Shown one piece after another: positions 7,776 to 15,823 of a stretch of DNA of 63,139 nt. Below the pieces are notes generated by a model that saw only the letters and a program-made list of their open reading frames with translations, had not been told where the DNA came from and ran no database searches. Positions within the stretch are counted from its first letter, which is position 1; each line of letters begins with the position of its first letter. The stretch comes from JBBRMW01 sp038239365 (GTDB taxonomy: Bacteria; Chloroflexota; Anaerolineae; Aggregatilineales; UBA2796). A program made the position numbers and the translations under genes. The stretch covers positions 1 through 63,139 of the forward strand of contig JBBSEU010000004.1 of the NCBI GenBank assembly GCA_038239365.1, written 5' to 3'.

Positions 7776-8951
7776 TTAAAACTGACCTGCTTCAAGCACA
7801 TTAGTGTGTTTCGTCTGGCGTTGTAATAGCACCACCATTCCCAGCATCAACAGTGCCAAAATCGGCGTCACGATGATCCCGCCATCACGACCTGCGCCGA
7901 TTTGACCCTGCACCCAGGGAAATACCACCGCGCCCATAGTGCCCAGCGCGATCAGGATACCCGACGCGGCACTGCGCGACTCCGGGTGGTTCTCGTTGAA
8001 CAATGCCAGCCCTGTCGGGAACAGCGGCCCCGCGCCAAACCCGACGATGAAAGCACTCAGCAGCGCCACACTTTCGCGTGCCGGGAAACTTAACATCAAG
8101 ACTGCGCCTGACCCCAAAATGATCGTCGCCAGTATCATAATCTGACCGTTGTTCAAACGTCGGAGTGCCAGACTTGCCAGCACACGGCCAGTTGTCAGGC
8201 CGACAAAAAACAATGATGTGGCAATCGTGGCCGTCGCTTCTGTCACAAGAGTAACTTTTGTCACCTGGGTGAACAGCCAGCTACCAAAGCCTGTTTCTGC
8301 GCCTACCGATAGAAATAATAGCAGCGCGAAGGGCAGCAGTGCCAACCAGGGGATAGCCTTTGGCGTGGTAGGTGTTTGTCCGCTGCTGACACGCACTGAG
8401 ACAGCCAAAAATGGGATCGTCAGCAGCATGGCAAAGCCACCCACCAGCACAAAAGCCAACGTGAAATTGTGCTGTGCCAATGCAAAATTGACCACTTGCG
8501 GCCCAATGATGGCACCGACGCCGAACGAGACATTGACGGCGTTCAAGGCTGACCCGGCACTATCGGGATTCAGCGACATGATCAGGATGTTGGGACTAAT
8601 ATCCAGCGCGCCAAAACCCAACCCAACGATCAGGGTTGCCAGCAGCGCAATGGGCAAGGTCGGCGCAACGCTCAACAGAAGCAAGCCCGCGCCCATCAGG
8701 AACGTGCCGCCACATAATAAATAGCGCGCATTGATCCGATCCAGCAGACGCCCGCACACAATCACGCTGACGGTGACGCCGAAAAATTCCAGCGATGTGA
8801 AGATACCGCCGTTTTCGAGCGGCATCCCGAAGCGGTGCGTCAGATTTTGGTAACTTGGGCCGAGCAAGGTTGCCGTGACGCCGAGCGCCAAAAAGGCAGC
8901 ATAGCAGGCGACGGTAGCGATCCGTGCCTGGTTCAAACCAGATCGTTGCAT
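7776..8951 (-). CDS. MFS transporter (FucP/sugar-permease-like subgroup)
   Basis: 391 residues with about 12 membrane spans. The cytoplasmic loop between spans 2 and 3 has GRLLDRINAR, the usual MFS signature, and the second half repeats the pattern (TTGRVLASLALRRL). It belongs to the group that includes fucose permease-like and other uncharacterised symporters; its substrate cannot be assigned. The ATG at 8951 lies 9 bases after the lysA stop on the same strand, so the two are probably co-transcribed. A link with lysine or diaminopimelate export is possible but only suggested by position. Confidence 0.82.
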   Translation of the reverse strand: MQRSGLNQARIATVACYAAFLALGVTATLLGPSYQNLTHRFGMPLENGGIFTSLEFFGVTVSVIVCGRLLDRINARYLLCGGTFLMGAGLLLLSVAPTLPIALLATLIVGLGFGALDISPNILIMSLNPDSAGSALNAVNVSFGVGAIIGPQVVNFALAQHNFTLAFVLVGGFAMLLTIPFLAVSVRVSSGQTPTTPKAIPWLALLPFALLLFLSVGAETGFGSWLFTQVTKVTLVTEATATIATSLFFVGLTTGRVLASLALRRLNNGQIMILATIILGSGAVLMLSFPARESVALLSAFIVGFGAGPLFPTGLALFNENHPESRSAASGILIALGTMGAVVFPWVQGQIGAGRDGGIIVTPILALLMLGMVVLLQRQTKHTNVLEAGQF

Positions 8952-8960
8952 GTTGTTTCG

Positions 8961-10199
8961 TTATCGCTCCAGGGCTATCAGATCATTCCAGGTTTCGCGG
9001 CGGCGGGCGATTGTCCATTGATCGCCATCCACCACAATTTCGGGCGGGCGCGGACGGGCGTTGTAGTTCGATCCCATGACAGCGCCGTAAGCGCCTGCCA
9101 TCAATATAGCAACCCGATCACCGGGCAAAAGTTCCGGCAAAAGGGCGGCAGGATGCAGCACATCGGCACTTTCACAAATGGGGCCGACAACCTGTGCTTC
9201 CGACTCCGCGCCGTGTGGCGTCAGGGCACGAATCGGATGACGCGCGCCGTATAACGCCGGGCGGATCAGTTCGGTCATTCCGGTATCCGTGACAATGATC
9301 CGCTGACCGTCCACCTGCTTGATGTACTGCACCTCGGCCACTAACGCGCCCGCGTCGGCCACGATATAGCGCCCTGGTTCAAAACCGATGCTCAGTCCCG
9401 GTCGTGTAAGCAGTGGGATCAATTCGGCGGCGAATTCTTCAACGGTTGGGTATTGCTCATCGTTGTAGGTAACCGGAAAACCGCCTCCCAAATTCAGGTG
9501 GTTTAAGGCTGAGAAATCGTTTACAATGGCGAGTGCGTAGCGGGCAGCTTCAACCGTTTCGGCGACACTCTCAAGCTGGCTGCCGATGTGAACGTGCAAG
9601 CCCGTAATGTTCAGGTTTGGATACTGTCCAGCGTTGGTAAGCAGTGTTCGGGCGGTGGCAAGGCTGATGCCGAATTTGGCGGCAGCGTGTCCGGTGGCGA
9701 TGTAATGGTGAGTGTGCGCTTTCACGTCCGGGTTCAGGCGCAGTGCAACGGTTGCGCGCGTGTTGTGTGTCGCTGCCAGAGCATTCAGGCGGGCAAGTTC
9801 CTGATCGCTTTCGACGTTGAAGCAGCCAACGCCCTGTTCGAGTGCGTAGGTTAATTCAGCGGCGGTTTTACCGACCCCTGCAAACACGATCTGGCGCGGG
9901 TCTGCACCGGCGGCCAACCCGCGAAAGATTTCGCCACCCGAAACCGCGTCCAGGCTTGCGCCTTCGGGTAGCAGTGTGCGTATCAGAGTCAGGTTCGCGT
10001 TCGCTTTCAGGCTGTAGTGCAGCGCCGGATTCAAAGGCGCGAATGCCGCTGCCAGCCGTCGGTAGTTGGTGCGAACCCGGTTGAGGCTGTAGACGTAAAA
10101 GGGTGTGCCGACACTGTCTGCGATGGCTTCAAGCGATACCTGTTCACAACATAAAGCAGCCCCTTTTGGGCTAAACGCTGAATTAATCGGCGTGAACAA
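8961..10199 (-). CDS. lysA: Diaminopimelate decarboxylase
   Basis: 412 residues. Last step of lysine synthesis: meso-diaminopimelate to lysine plus CO2, PLP-dependent, cytoplasmic. The PLP lysine is K65 in HYSLKANAN; the alanine-racemase-type barrel has LDAVSGGE, HVHIGSQ (phosphate-binding region follows at LNLGGGFPV) and GFEPGRYIVADAG; the C-terminal barrel carries the active-site CESAD segment and AYG. The start is TTG at 10199 with AAGGA 8 bases upstream on the minus strand. Length is normal for the family. The MFS gene follows directly. Confidence 0.93.
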   Translation of the reverse strand: MFTPINSAFSPKGAALCCEQVSLEAIADSVGTPFYVYSLNRVRTNYRRLAAAFAPLNPALHYSLKANANLTLIRTLLPEGASLDAVSGGEIFRGLAAGADPRQIVFAGVGKTAAELTYALEQGVGCFNVESDQELARLNALAATHNTRATVALRLNPDVKAHTHHYIATGHAAAKFGISLATARTLLTNAGQYPNLNITGLHVHIGSQLESVAETVEAARYALAIVNDFSALNHLNLGGGFPVTYNDEQYPTVEEFAAELIPLLTRPGLSIGFEPGRYIVADAGALVAEVQYIKQVDGQRIIVTDTGMTELIRPALYGARHPIRALTPHGAESEAQVVGPICESADVLHPAALLPELLPGDRVAILMAGAYGAVMGSNYNARPRPPEIVVDGDQWTIARRRETWNDLIALER

Positions 10200-10378
10200 T
10201 GAGTTATCCTTGTGTAAATCGACTTCACGACGTAATTTATATCTGATTCAAAACCTAAGATCAACCATTGTTAGTTTTTCGTCTAAATACTTGTGCATTT
10301 GACGAAATTGTAGTATATAGATGTAGGGATGTAAATTAATAATTTTTTGGCTGGGTTCTATAGAGTCAGGAGTGGTGA

Positions 10379-10993
10379 ATGGATCCGCAAGTAACCGCAA
10401 TTCACGAGAGTCAGATTTCACTCAGTATTTGGCAGGGGTGGCTGTATAAACGATTCTTTTTGCGGCCAAACCTGACGCTGGGCATTGCCGAACTACGAAT
10501 CGGGCGTACCGCACCTGAACTTCGGCGTCATTCTACCGATCAGGTAATCTATTATGTGTTAGATGGTTGTGGTCAGTTTATCAGCGGCGGCCTCCGAGAA
10601 CGCTTTGAAGTCGGCAAAACAATCAGTGTATCCGCTCAGCAATCCTACGAATTCAATCCTGATCAGCCGACTCGATTATTATGCGTCAGCGCCCCAGCCA
10701 CTTTACCACCGCAAATCACACCACGACTGATGCTGGGCGATGACCGTGAGTTGTTTCGTCCTAATACGTTAAGTGTGAGACAAACCTTTAGTAAGTGTCA
10801 TTTTGTGGTATCGGGAGTGTGCAGCGTCAACATTGCGGGCACGCTTTATGAGCAAAGTGCTGGCAAAGCATTTTACATTAACCCCGATGTCGAGTACACT
10901 CTCGAAAATCGTCATTCGACAGCTATCCGGGTAATCAATGCCTATGCGGGCACTGCCGCAAGGGAAGCCGAACAACCCTTTAACGCAACCTAA
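10379..10993 (+). CDS. Bicupin-like protein of unknown function
   Basis: 204 residues, ATG 10379 preceded by CAGGAG. Two beta-rich segments look like cupin barrels: residues 35-105 (HSTDQVIYYVLDGCGQFISG then VGKTISVSAQQSYEF) and residues 130-195 (HFVVSGVCSVNIAGTLYEQSAGKAFYINPDVEYTL). Full His-rich metal motifs are not seen, so it may be a non-catalytic or sugar/ligand-binding cupin. The following membrane-protein gene overlaps its 3' end by 56 bases. The upstream gap of about 180 bases is AT-rich and shared with the divergent lysA start. Confidence 0.6.
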   Translation: MDPQVTAIHESQISLSIWQGWLYKRFFLRPNLTLGIAELRIGRTAPELRRHSTDQVIYYVLDGCGQFISGGLRERFEVGKTISVSAQQSYEFNPDQPTRLLCVSAPATLPPQITPRLMLGDDRELFRPNTLSVRQTFSKCHFVVSGVCSVNIAGTLYEQSAGKAFYINPDVEYTLENRHSTAIRVINAYAGTAAREAEQPFNAT

Positions 10994-11450
10994 ATCCGAT
11001 CTCTGGACATGGCTCTGGCTGCTGTTTATTGCACCGGGGCGCGTGGTCACGCTGCATAGCCCGCTAGCCGTCGATGAAGTGGCACGCCGTTTACGGAACG
11101 CGCCAAAAGTGGCACGGCTTCTCAAACCTTCTCAAGCGATTATACGCCTGCCGGATGAACGCAATCAGCGCCGCTTATATATCTGGTTTGAGCCGGATGC
11201 TGCCGGAACACGTATCAGCGGTCAGACACAAACACCTTACCAGGTTGCGCTGGTGCGGATGCTTATCACAATGGCGCTGTACGGTTTAGCGATCATGTGG
11301 CTGCCCGCTGGTCGTGTTTGGCTGGGAGTCATGTTCACATTGGGCGGCACCGGTTTTCTGCTGCTTGCACAGTACGAACGACTCGTCGGGCGCGATCTGC
11401 GGCTGCATCTGGAATGGCTGCGCCTCACTCTCGACGCGCATAAGGTTTGA
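10938..11450 (+). CDS. Membrane protein of unknown function
   Basis: Up to 170 residues. A polar N-terminal stretch is followed by one hydrophobic segment (WLWLLFIAPGRVVTL), a soluble region with VDEVARRLRNAP, and two more spans near residues 105-145. No known family recognised. The ATG at 10938 overlaps the cupin gene by 56 bases in another frame; because no ATG occurs between here and the first hydrophobic segment, the overlap is probably real, though a weaker start further in cannot be excluded. Confidence 0.5.
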   Translation: MPMRALPQGKPNNPLTQPKSDLWTWLWLLFIAPGRVVTLHSPLAVDEVARRLRNAPKVARLLKPSQAIIRLPDERNQRRLYIWFEPDAAGTRISGQTQTPYQVALVRMLITMALYGLAIMWLPAGRVWLGVMFTLGGTGFLLLAQYERLVGRDLRLHLEWLRLTLDAHKV

Positions 11451-11525
11451 CCTTCATGCCGCGTTGGTGGCACAACTCTTGTTCTCAGCCTGCGTACAAA
11501 CAAGTGATACAAAGGAATGTGGCTG

Positions 11526-11834
11526 ATGAACGAGACGACGAAACGATTTTTTGGTGGGTTGGGCTTTCTGCACGGGTTTATTGAGCAGGCGCAGTTATCA
11601 TGGCGACTGTTCCGTGATCCGCGTGTGCCAGTACCGCTCAAAGCAATCCCGATAGGTGTACTCCTGTACGTCCTTTCGCCGATTGATATTATTGCAGACT
11701 TCATCCCGATCCTGGGACAAATGGATGATATTGCGGTGATTGGTCTTGGGTTGTCGCTGTTCGTTCGTTCCGTGCCGCCTACGCTCGTCAAAGAGCATCT
11801 GGCGGAGATGCGTGGCGAATTGATCAGCCGTTAG
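11526..11834 (+). CDS. YkvA-like (DUF1232) membrane protein
   Basis: 102 residues. Contains the DUF1232 signature: a helix with RLFRDPRVPVPLKAIPI, then YVLSPIDIIADFIPILGQMDD and VIGLGLSLF. These small proteins have one or two membrane helices and unknown function. AAAGGA at 11511-11516 sits 9 bases before ATG 11526, while the ATG at 11517 touches the ribosome site, so 11526 is chosen. It lies in a run of small unknown genes on the plus strand. Confidence 0.75.
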   Translation: MNETTKRFFGGLGFLHGFIEQAQLSWRLFRDPRVPVPLKAIPIGVLLYVLSPIDIIADFIPILGQMDDIAVIGLGLSLFVRSVPPTLVKEHLAEMRGELISR

Positions 11835-11852
11835 TTTGGATAGGAGCTTGTC

Positions 11853-12272
11853 ATGTCGATTGCGGAGGACTATCCGCCCCGAACATTGGTACAGCAGGCC
11901 GGGTATGTGCGGCAGCGTGCGCCGGGCGGGGTGGTCATCCTGCGCGTGACAAACGCCTATCCTGAAACGATCAGCGCCTGGTATGAGGACTGCAATCGAC
12001 TGATGGCATCCTGGCAATCGGGTAAGCGACTGCGCTATCTACATGATATTCGCGGCGCGGGGCTGCCCACGCCGCACGCCACAGACCGCGTGGCGCAAGT
12101 TCTGCGTCGAATGCGCTATATTACTGTCAGCGATGGGCGCGGCGCGATCCTGGTAGAGAATAGCGCGCTGGCACATCTGCTATCATCGCTTATCAAGCGC
12201 CGCCCACAGGCTAATTGGGAAGTGCGCTGCTTTGCTGATGAGCAGGCTGCGCTGAGTTGGCTACGCGCCTGA
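11853..12272 (+). CDS. SpoIIAA/STAS-like small protein
   Basis: 139 residues, ATG 11853 with TAGGAG upstream. Alternating strands and helices (GGVVILRVTNAYP, RLRYLHDIRGAG, AILVENSALAHLLSSLI, FADEQAALSWL) resemble the SpoIIAA-like fold found in many unlinked bacterial genes, often of regulatory or lipid-related role. No catalytic motif is visible. Spacing of 18 bases from the YkvA-like gene suggests one transcript. Confidence 0.5.
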   Translation: MSIAEDYPPRTLVQQAGYVRQRAPGGVVILRVTNAYPETISAWYEDCNRLMASWQSGKRLRYLHDIRGAGLPTPHATDRVAQVLRRMRYITVSDGRGAILVENSALAHLLSSLIKRRPQANWEVRCFADEQAALSWLRA

Positions 12273-12324
12273 AATTTAGGGTGTGCAGCCGAATGGCTAC
12301 GGATAAATCACCCATCACAAATCT

Positions 12325-13104
12325 ATGGTAAGACAACTAATTATCACTTGTGATGACTGCGGTTTATCTGAAGGTATCAATTATGCTGCGGTTTCATTAC
12401 ACCAAAAACACGCTAGCACGACAACTTCAATACTTACTAATTTTCCAGCAGCAATTCACGCCTACGATTTGTTTGCTCAATATCCATCATTGAAATGTGG
12501 AGTACATCTCAACTTGACAGATGGTTACCCTCTGAGAAAAATTGCATCACCTTCACCAATAACTCGTGCAGATGGACAATTCATAGCTAGACAGGTGCTG
12601 TTTGCTCAAGCTCTGCGTCCCAGTTTGCTTTTCCTAGAACTCGTTGAAGCCGAATTGACTGCACAAATTGAACATTTTATCGAGTCAAAATTAACAGCAT
12701 TCAATTTAACGACACACATGCACTTTCACATCTTTCCCGCGCTTAGAACCATTGTTTATCGGATTGCATTAAAATACAACATAACTAGAGTTAGGGCACA
12801 TCGTTTTACATCTACAGTATTGCCATTCAATCCGTTATTTCATTTCGGATACTCACGAGCCAGGCAAGCAAATTCCCTTGCGAAATTGCAATCGGATTAT
12901 CTTATGCCCGTCCTATTTTGGTTAGGAACTAGCCCCGAAGTATTTTCGAGACGGTTAGAAACGTTGGAAGGTGTTATAGAAGTCGTGGTTCATCCGTCAA
13001 CAGCCAGTGATGAGACTTTTCCACAGGGAGTACCTTACTTACCCAACAAGCGGTTTCAAGAATTGCAATATTTGGAGAAAGCCTTGTTGATTAGCACCCT
13101 CTGA
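12325..13104 (+). CDS. ChbG/YdjC-type carbohydrate deacetylase, AT-rich
   Basis: 259 residues. N-terminal LIITCDDCGLSEGIN matches the metal-binding DD motif of YdjC/ChbG enzymes, which remove acetyl groups from N-acetylated sugars such as chitooligosaccharides; GVHLNLTDG and THMHFHIFPALR supply the further His ligands. The C-terminal HPS motif is present near residue 220. Base use differs clearly from its neighbours: the gene is visibly AT-rich (about 40 percent GC by eye against over 50 percent around it), which points to recent acquisition. No signal peptide. Confidence 0.8.
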   Translation: MVRQLIITCDDCGLSEGINYAAVSLHQKHASTTTSILTNFPAAIHAYDLFAQYPSLKCGVHLNLTDGYPLRKIASPSPITRADGQFIARQVLFAQALRPSLLFLELVEAELTAQIEHFIESKLTAFNLTTHMHFHIFPALRTIVYRIALKYNITRVRAHRFTSTVLPFNPLFHFGYSRARQANSLAKLQSDYLMPVLFWLGTSPEVFSRRLETLEGVIEVVVHPSTASDETFPQGVPYLPNKRFQELQYLEKALLISTL

Positions 13105-13158
13105 TTTGACGGAAGAAGCAAAACCAAGCCAGCGACGCGGGTTTCTGACTCGCATAAC

Positions 13159-14307
13159 TTACGGGACTCCCAACGCATCGCGCAGTGCCCTTTCGGTGAT
13201 CCCCAACTTCTTGGCGGCAGCGGCCAGATTGGGCGGTGGTGGGCCAAGTGCATCCCGCAAGGCTTGCTCGGTAATGCCTAATTTTTGGGCGGCGGCGGCC
13301 AGGTTCGGATTGCCAATGCCCTGATTGTTTCCAGAGTTTGCCTGGGGAGTGCCCTGTTGCGCGCCACCCCTACCGGGCGCTCCGCTGATCGTCATCATAT
13401 TGGCCATCTGGTATGTGCCGCGCATACACCCAATCGTGTACGGAAAATCCCAGGTGGCGTGGTAATGGTACATGATGACCTTTTTGCCGTCCCAATCGAT
13501 CTCGTGGGTGTGACCGTGACACTCATCCAGATCGGCACTGGTCAGGACTTTGCCGCCTTCACCATGTCGTCCATAAATGCCAAACCCATCCAAAGCGTAA
13601 CCGACCAGCGTTGAATGCCCGCTACTGTCTACCAGATCGGGCAGGCAGGTCGTCAGGTTGTGATAATGGTAATTGCCCGATTCCTGGGGGTGTCCCTGGC
13701 AGGCGTCCTGCGTTTCATGCGCGACGGCATCACGTCCGGGAGCGTCCAACGCATTGAACAACGCGACTCCGCTCAGCAAAACACCGAGCGCGCCGGGCGT
13801 GCAGGTAGGTTGTGCGGCCAGCACCGGATTAGCGGGTAGTTCGATGCGAATGTTTTGCGCGGCGATCTTGTTCGGGTTGCGATCATACTTATAGGCATCA
13901 TCGCTCTGGGCAACAGGAAAAACACCCGTAAGATGATCAGGCAAGTCGTTGCTGGTGATGATCCGTTTGTCGCCGTTAAGGACAATTTCAAGATGGTGCT
14001 GCGGCCACGCGACAGCGCCATCGACTATGGCCTTTGCGGTCAGATCGAACGTGCCATCAGTGCGAATCCAGGGGCCGTTTCGGAACGCGCCACCTGCATT
14101 CGGATCGACGCGACACGGCCAAATCCAGCCCACTTTTGGCGCAGTCGATAGCTTGCCATCACCCAACGGTAAATGGGTCAGATCGACTCCAGTGGAATCA
14201 GGGGTTGGCGTGCCAGCCCAGGCCGCACTCCGACTCGACAAAGTGAGTTGAAACAACGTGAGGACAACGACGAGTGCAAAGGTGGCGGACGAAGTACGAG
14301 TTTTCAT
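13159..14307 (-). CDS. YHYH-domain exported protein with C-terminal repeats
   Basis: 382 residues with a signal peptide (residues 1-32). The central part carries two YHYH motifs (GNYHYHN near residue 212 and MYHYHAT near residue 281) together with LDGFGIYG and CMRG, defining the YHYH family of extracellular proteins with unknown function, probably metal-binding. After a Gly/Gln-rich linker the C-terminus holds two near-identical units of about 24 residues, each with LAAAAQKLGITE-type helix and ALRDALG. They look like small helix-turn-helix peptide repeats seen in other environmental YHYH proteins. Convergent with the ChbG gene. Confidence 0.75.
   Translation of the reverse strand: MKTRTSSATFALVVVLTLFQLTLSSRSAAWAGTPTPDSTGVDLTHLPLGDGKLSTAPKVGWIWPCRVDPNAGGAFRNGPWIRTDGTFDLTAKAIVDGAVAWPQHHLEIVLNGDKRIITSNDLPDHLTGVFPVAQSDDAYKYDRNPNKIAAQNIRIELPANPVLAAQPTCTPGALGVLLSGVALFNALDAPGRDAVAHETQDACQGHPQESGNYHYHNLTTCLPDLVDSSGHSTLVGYALDGFGIYGRHGEGGKVLTSADLDECHGHTHEIDWDGKKVIMYHYHATWDFPYTIGCMRGTYQMANMMTISGAPGRGGAQQGTPQANSGNNQGIGNPNLAAAAQKLGITEQALRDALGPPPPNLAAAAKKLGITERALRDALGVP
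13162..13313 (-). repeat. Two tandem coding repeats in the YHYH gene
   Basis: Two in-frame units encode nearly the same PNLAAAA-K/Q-KLGITE-x-ALRDALG peptide, separated by three extra prolines. They differ by only a few residues but more at third codon positions, so the duplication is not very recent. Confidence 0.7.
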
Positions 14308-14340
14308 AAAATTTTGCGGCTTTCGATAAGTGTGAAAAAG

Positions 14341-15738
14341 TTATACCGCGTCAGTGTTGATCGTCTTCAAATCGCTGACTGTCGTTTCAACCGATTTGTG
14401 TTCGTCAGTTTTCCGACTGTCATCCGGTTCAGGTGTGGTGGGCGGCGGCAAACGCTTGACGCGCACTTTGCGAATCCGCCGCCCGGTAATCGTTTCGACT
14501 TTGATTTCTAATCTGTTGGCCTGAAAGACTTCGCCTGCCAACGGCACTTTGCCCAGTTCGCTGAACACGTAGCCGCCCAATGTATCGCTCTCATCGGTGG
14601 GCAGTTCCACATCAAGCAGACGATTCACATCATCCAGGTTGATCCCGGCGTCGAACACGTATTCATCATCGCTGATTTTTTCGTATTCGGCTTCGGCTTC
14701 GGGATCGTATTCGTCCTGAATATCCCCAACGATCTCCTCGATCAAATCTTCAATCGTGACGAGTCCTGCCGTGCCGCCGTATTCATCAATCACAATCGCC
14801 ATATGAATCTTGCGCTGCTGCAAGTCTTCAAGCAGCGCGCCCGCTTTTTTCGATTCTGGCACAAAGTAGGCAGGCCTCATCAGTTCGCGTACTTTGCGCT
14901 GCTGATGTTTTTCATCGCGCCAGACCGCCAGCAAATCCTTCGCATAAAGCAGTCCGAAGATGCTGTCAATCGAACCTTCATAAACGGGCAAGCGCGAATG
15001 CCCCTGCGACAGGATCAAGTCGAGCGCCTCATTCAGCGACGTATCAACATCGACAGCCACAATGTCTATGCGCGGCACCATGATTTCGCGCGCAATCGTA
15101 TCGCCGAACTGGAAGATCGAGTAGATCATCTCCTTTTCTTCGTTTTCGATCACGCCTTCTTCTGAACCAGCATCGACCAGCGTCTTGATTTCTTCTTCGG
15201 TCACGTAGGGCGCGTTGCCACGCCCGCCAAATGAGGCCACCAACTTATTGCTGAGCCACAACATCGAGCGCGTAATGGGTGATAAGACGGTTAGCAGCAG
15301 ACCCATTGGCGCGGCCACCAATATCGCCAGCGAGTCTGGGCGCGTGCTGGCAAAAGCCGAGGGCAGCATTTCGCCAAACATGAGCATGAACAATGCGCCC
15401 GCAAACAACACGCCGCCATAGGCAATGATACGCGCCCATTCTACCGGGATATTCATCCCGACCAGGACGCCGACTTCGGGTTGTGCGATGGTGAGTGTGA
15501 GGATGCTGGCCGCGAAAAAGCGGATCAGCACGCTGACGAACTGACGCGAAGCCAGCAGCCGTTTGGCATCCTCAGAAATATCCAGCGCGTGTTGTGCCCG
15601 TTCGTTGCCGTCGTCGGCCAACTCGCGCAGATGGGGTTTATGAACATTGACCAACGATGCGTGCGCCGCCGATAGGACGGCATTCAGAACGACCAACCCG
15701 ACGAGTACCGTTAATCCAAGCGTACTGCCCGGCTCCAT
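14341..15738 (-). CDS. CNNM/CorC (HlyC) family transporter-like protein
   Basis: 465 residues. Order: an N-terminal DUF21 membrane domain with four hydrophobic segments (residues 1-165), a CBS pair (REIMVPRIDIVAVD... and REL MRPAYFVPESKKAG...MAIVIDEYGGTAGLVTIEDL around residues 205-325) and a C-terminal CorC_HlyC domain ending near 440. Members are linked with magnesium or cobalt efflux and with divalent-ion balance; the old name haemolysin is misleading. The tail is rich in Lys, Asp and Glu. It stands between YHYH and glmU, all on the minus strand but with separate spacing. Confidence 0.88.
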   Translation of the reverse strand: MEPGSTLGLTVLVGLVVLNAVLSAAHASLVNVHKPHLRELADDGNERAQHALDISEDAKRLLASRQFVSVLIRFFAASILTLTIAQPEVGVLVGMNIPVEWARIIAYGGVLFAGALFMLMFGEMLPSAFASTRPDSLAILVAAPMGLLLTVLSPITRSMLWLSNKLVASFGGRGNAPYVTEEEIKTLVDAGSEEGVIENEEKEMIYSIFQFGDTIAREIMVPRIDIVAVDVDTSLNEALDLILSQGHSRLPVYEGSIDSIFGLLYAKDLLAVWRDEKHQQRKVRELMRPAYFVPESKKAGALLEDLQQRKIHMAIVIDEYGGTAGLVTIEDLIEEIVGDIQDEYDPEAEAEYEKISDDEYVFDAGINLDDVNRLLDVELPTDESDTLGGYVFSELGKVPLAGEVFQANRLEIKVETITGRRIRKVRVKRLPPPTTPEPDDSRKTDEHKSVETTVSDLKTINTDAV

Positions 15739-15823
15739 TCGTTATGTATCCTCACCCTCAAGCAAACACTCATTATACCAGACTGTCCGGGCTGGTATAA
15801 CATTACGGATTTGCAAAAAGGTG

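Noticed and set aside
8149..8724. Plus-strand frame of 191 codons opposite the MFS gene
   Set aside because: It mirrors the minus-strand transporter and has no family features.
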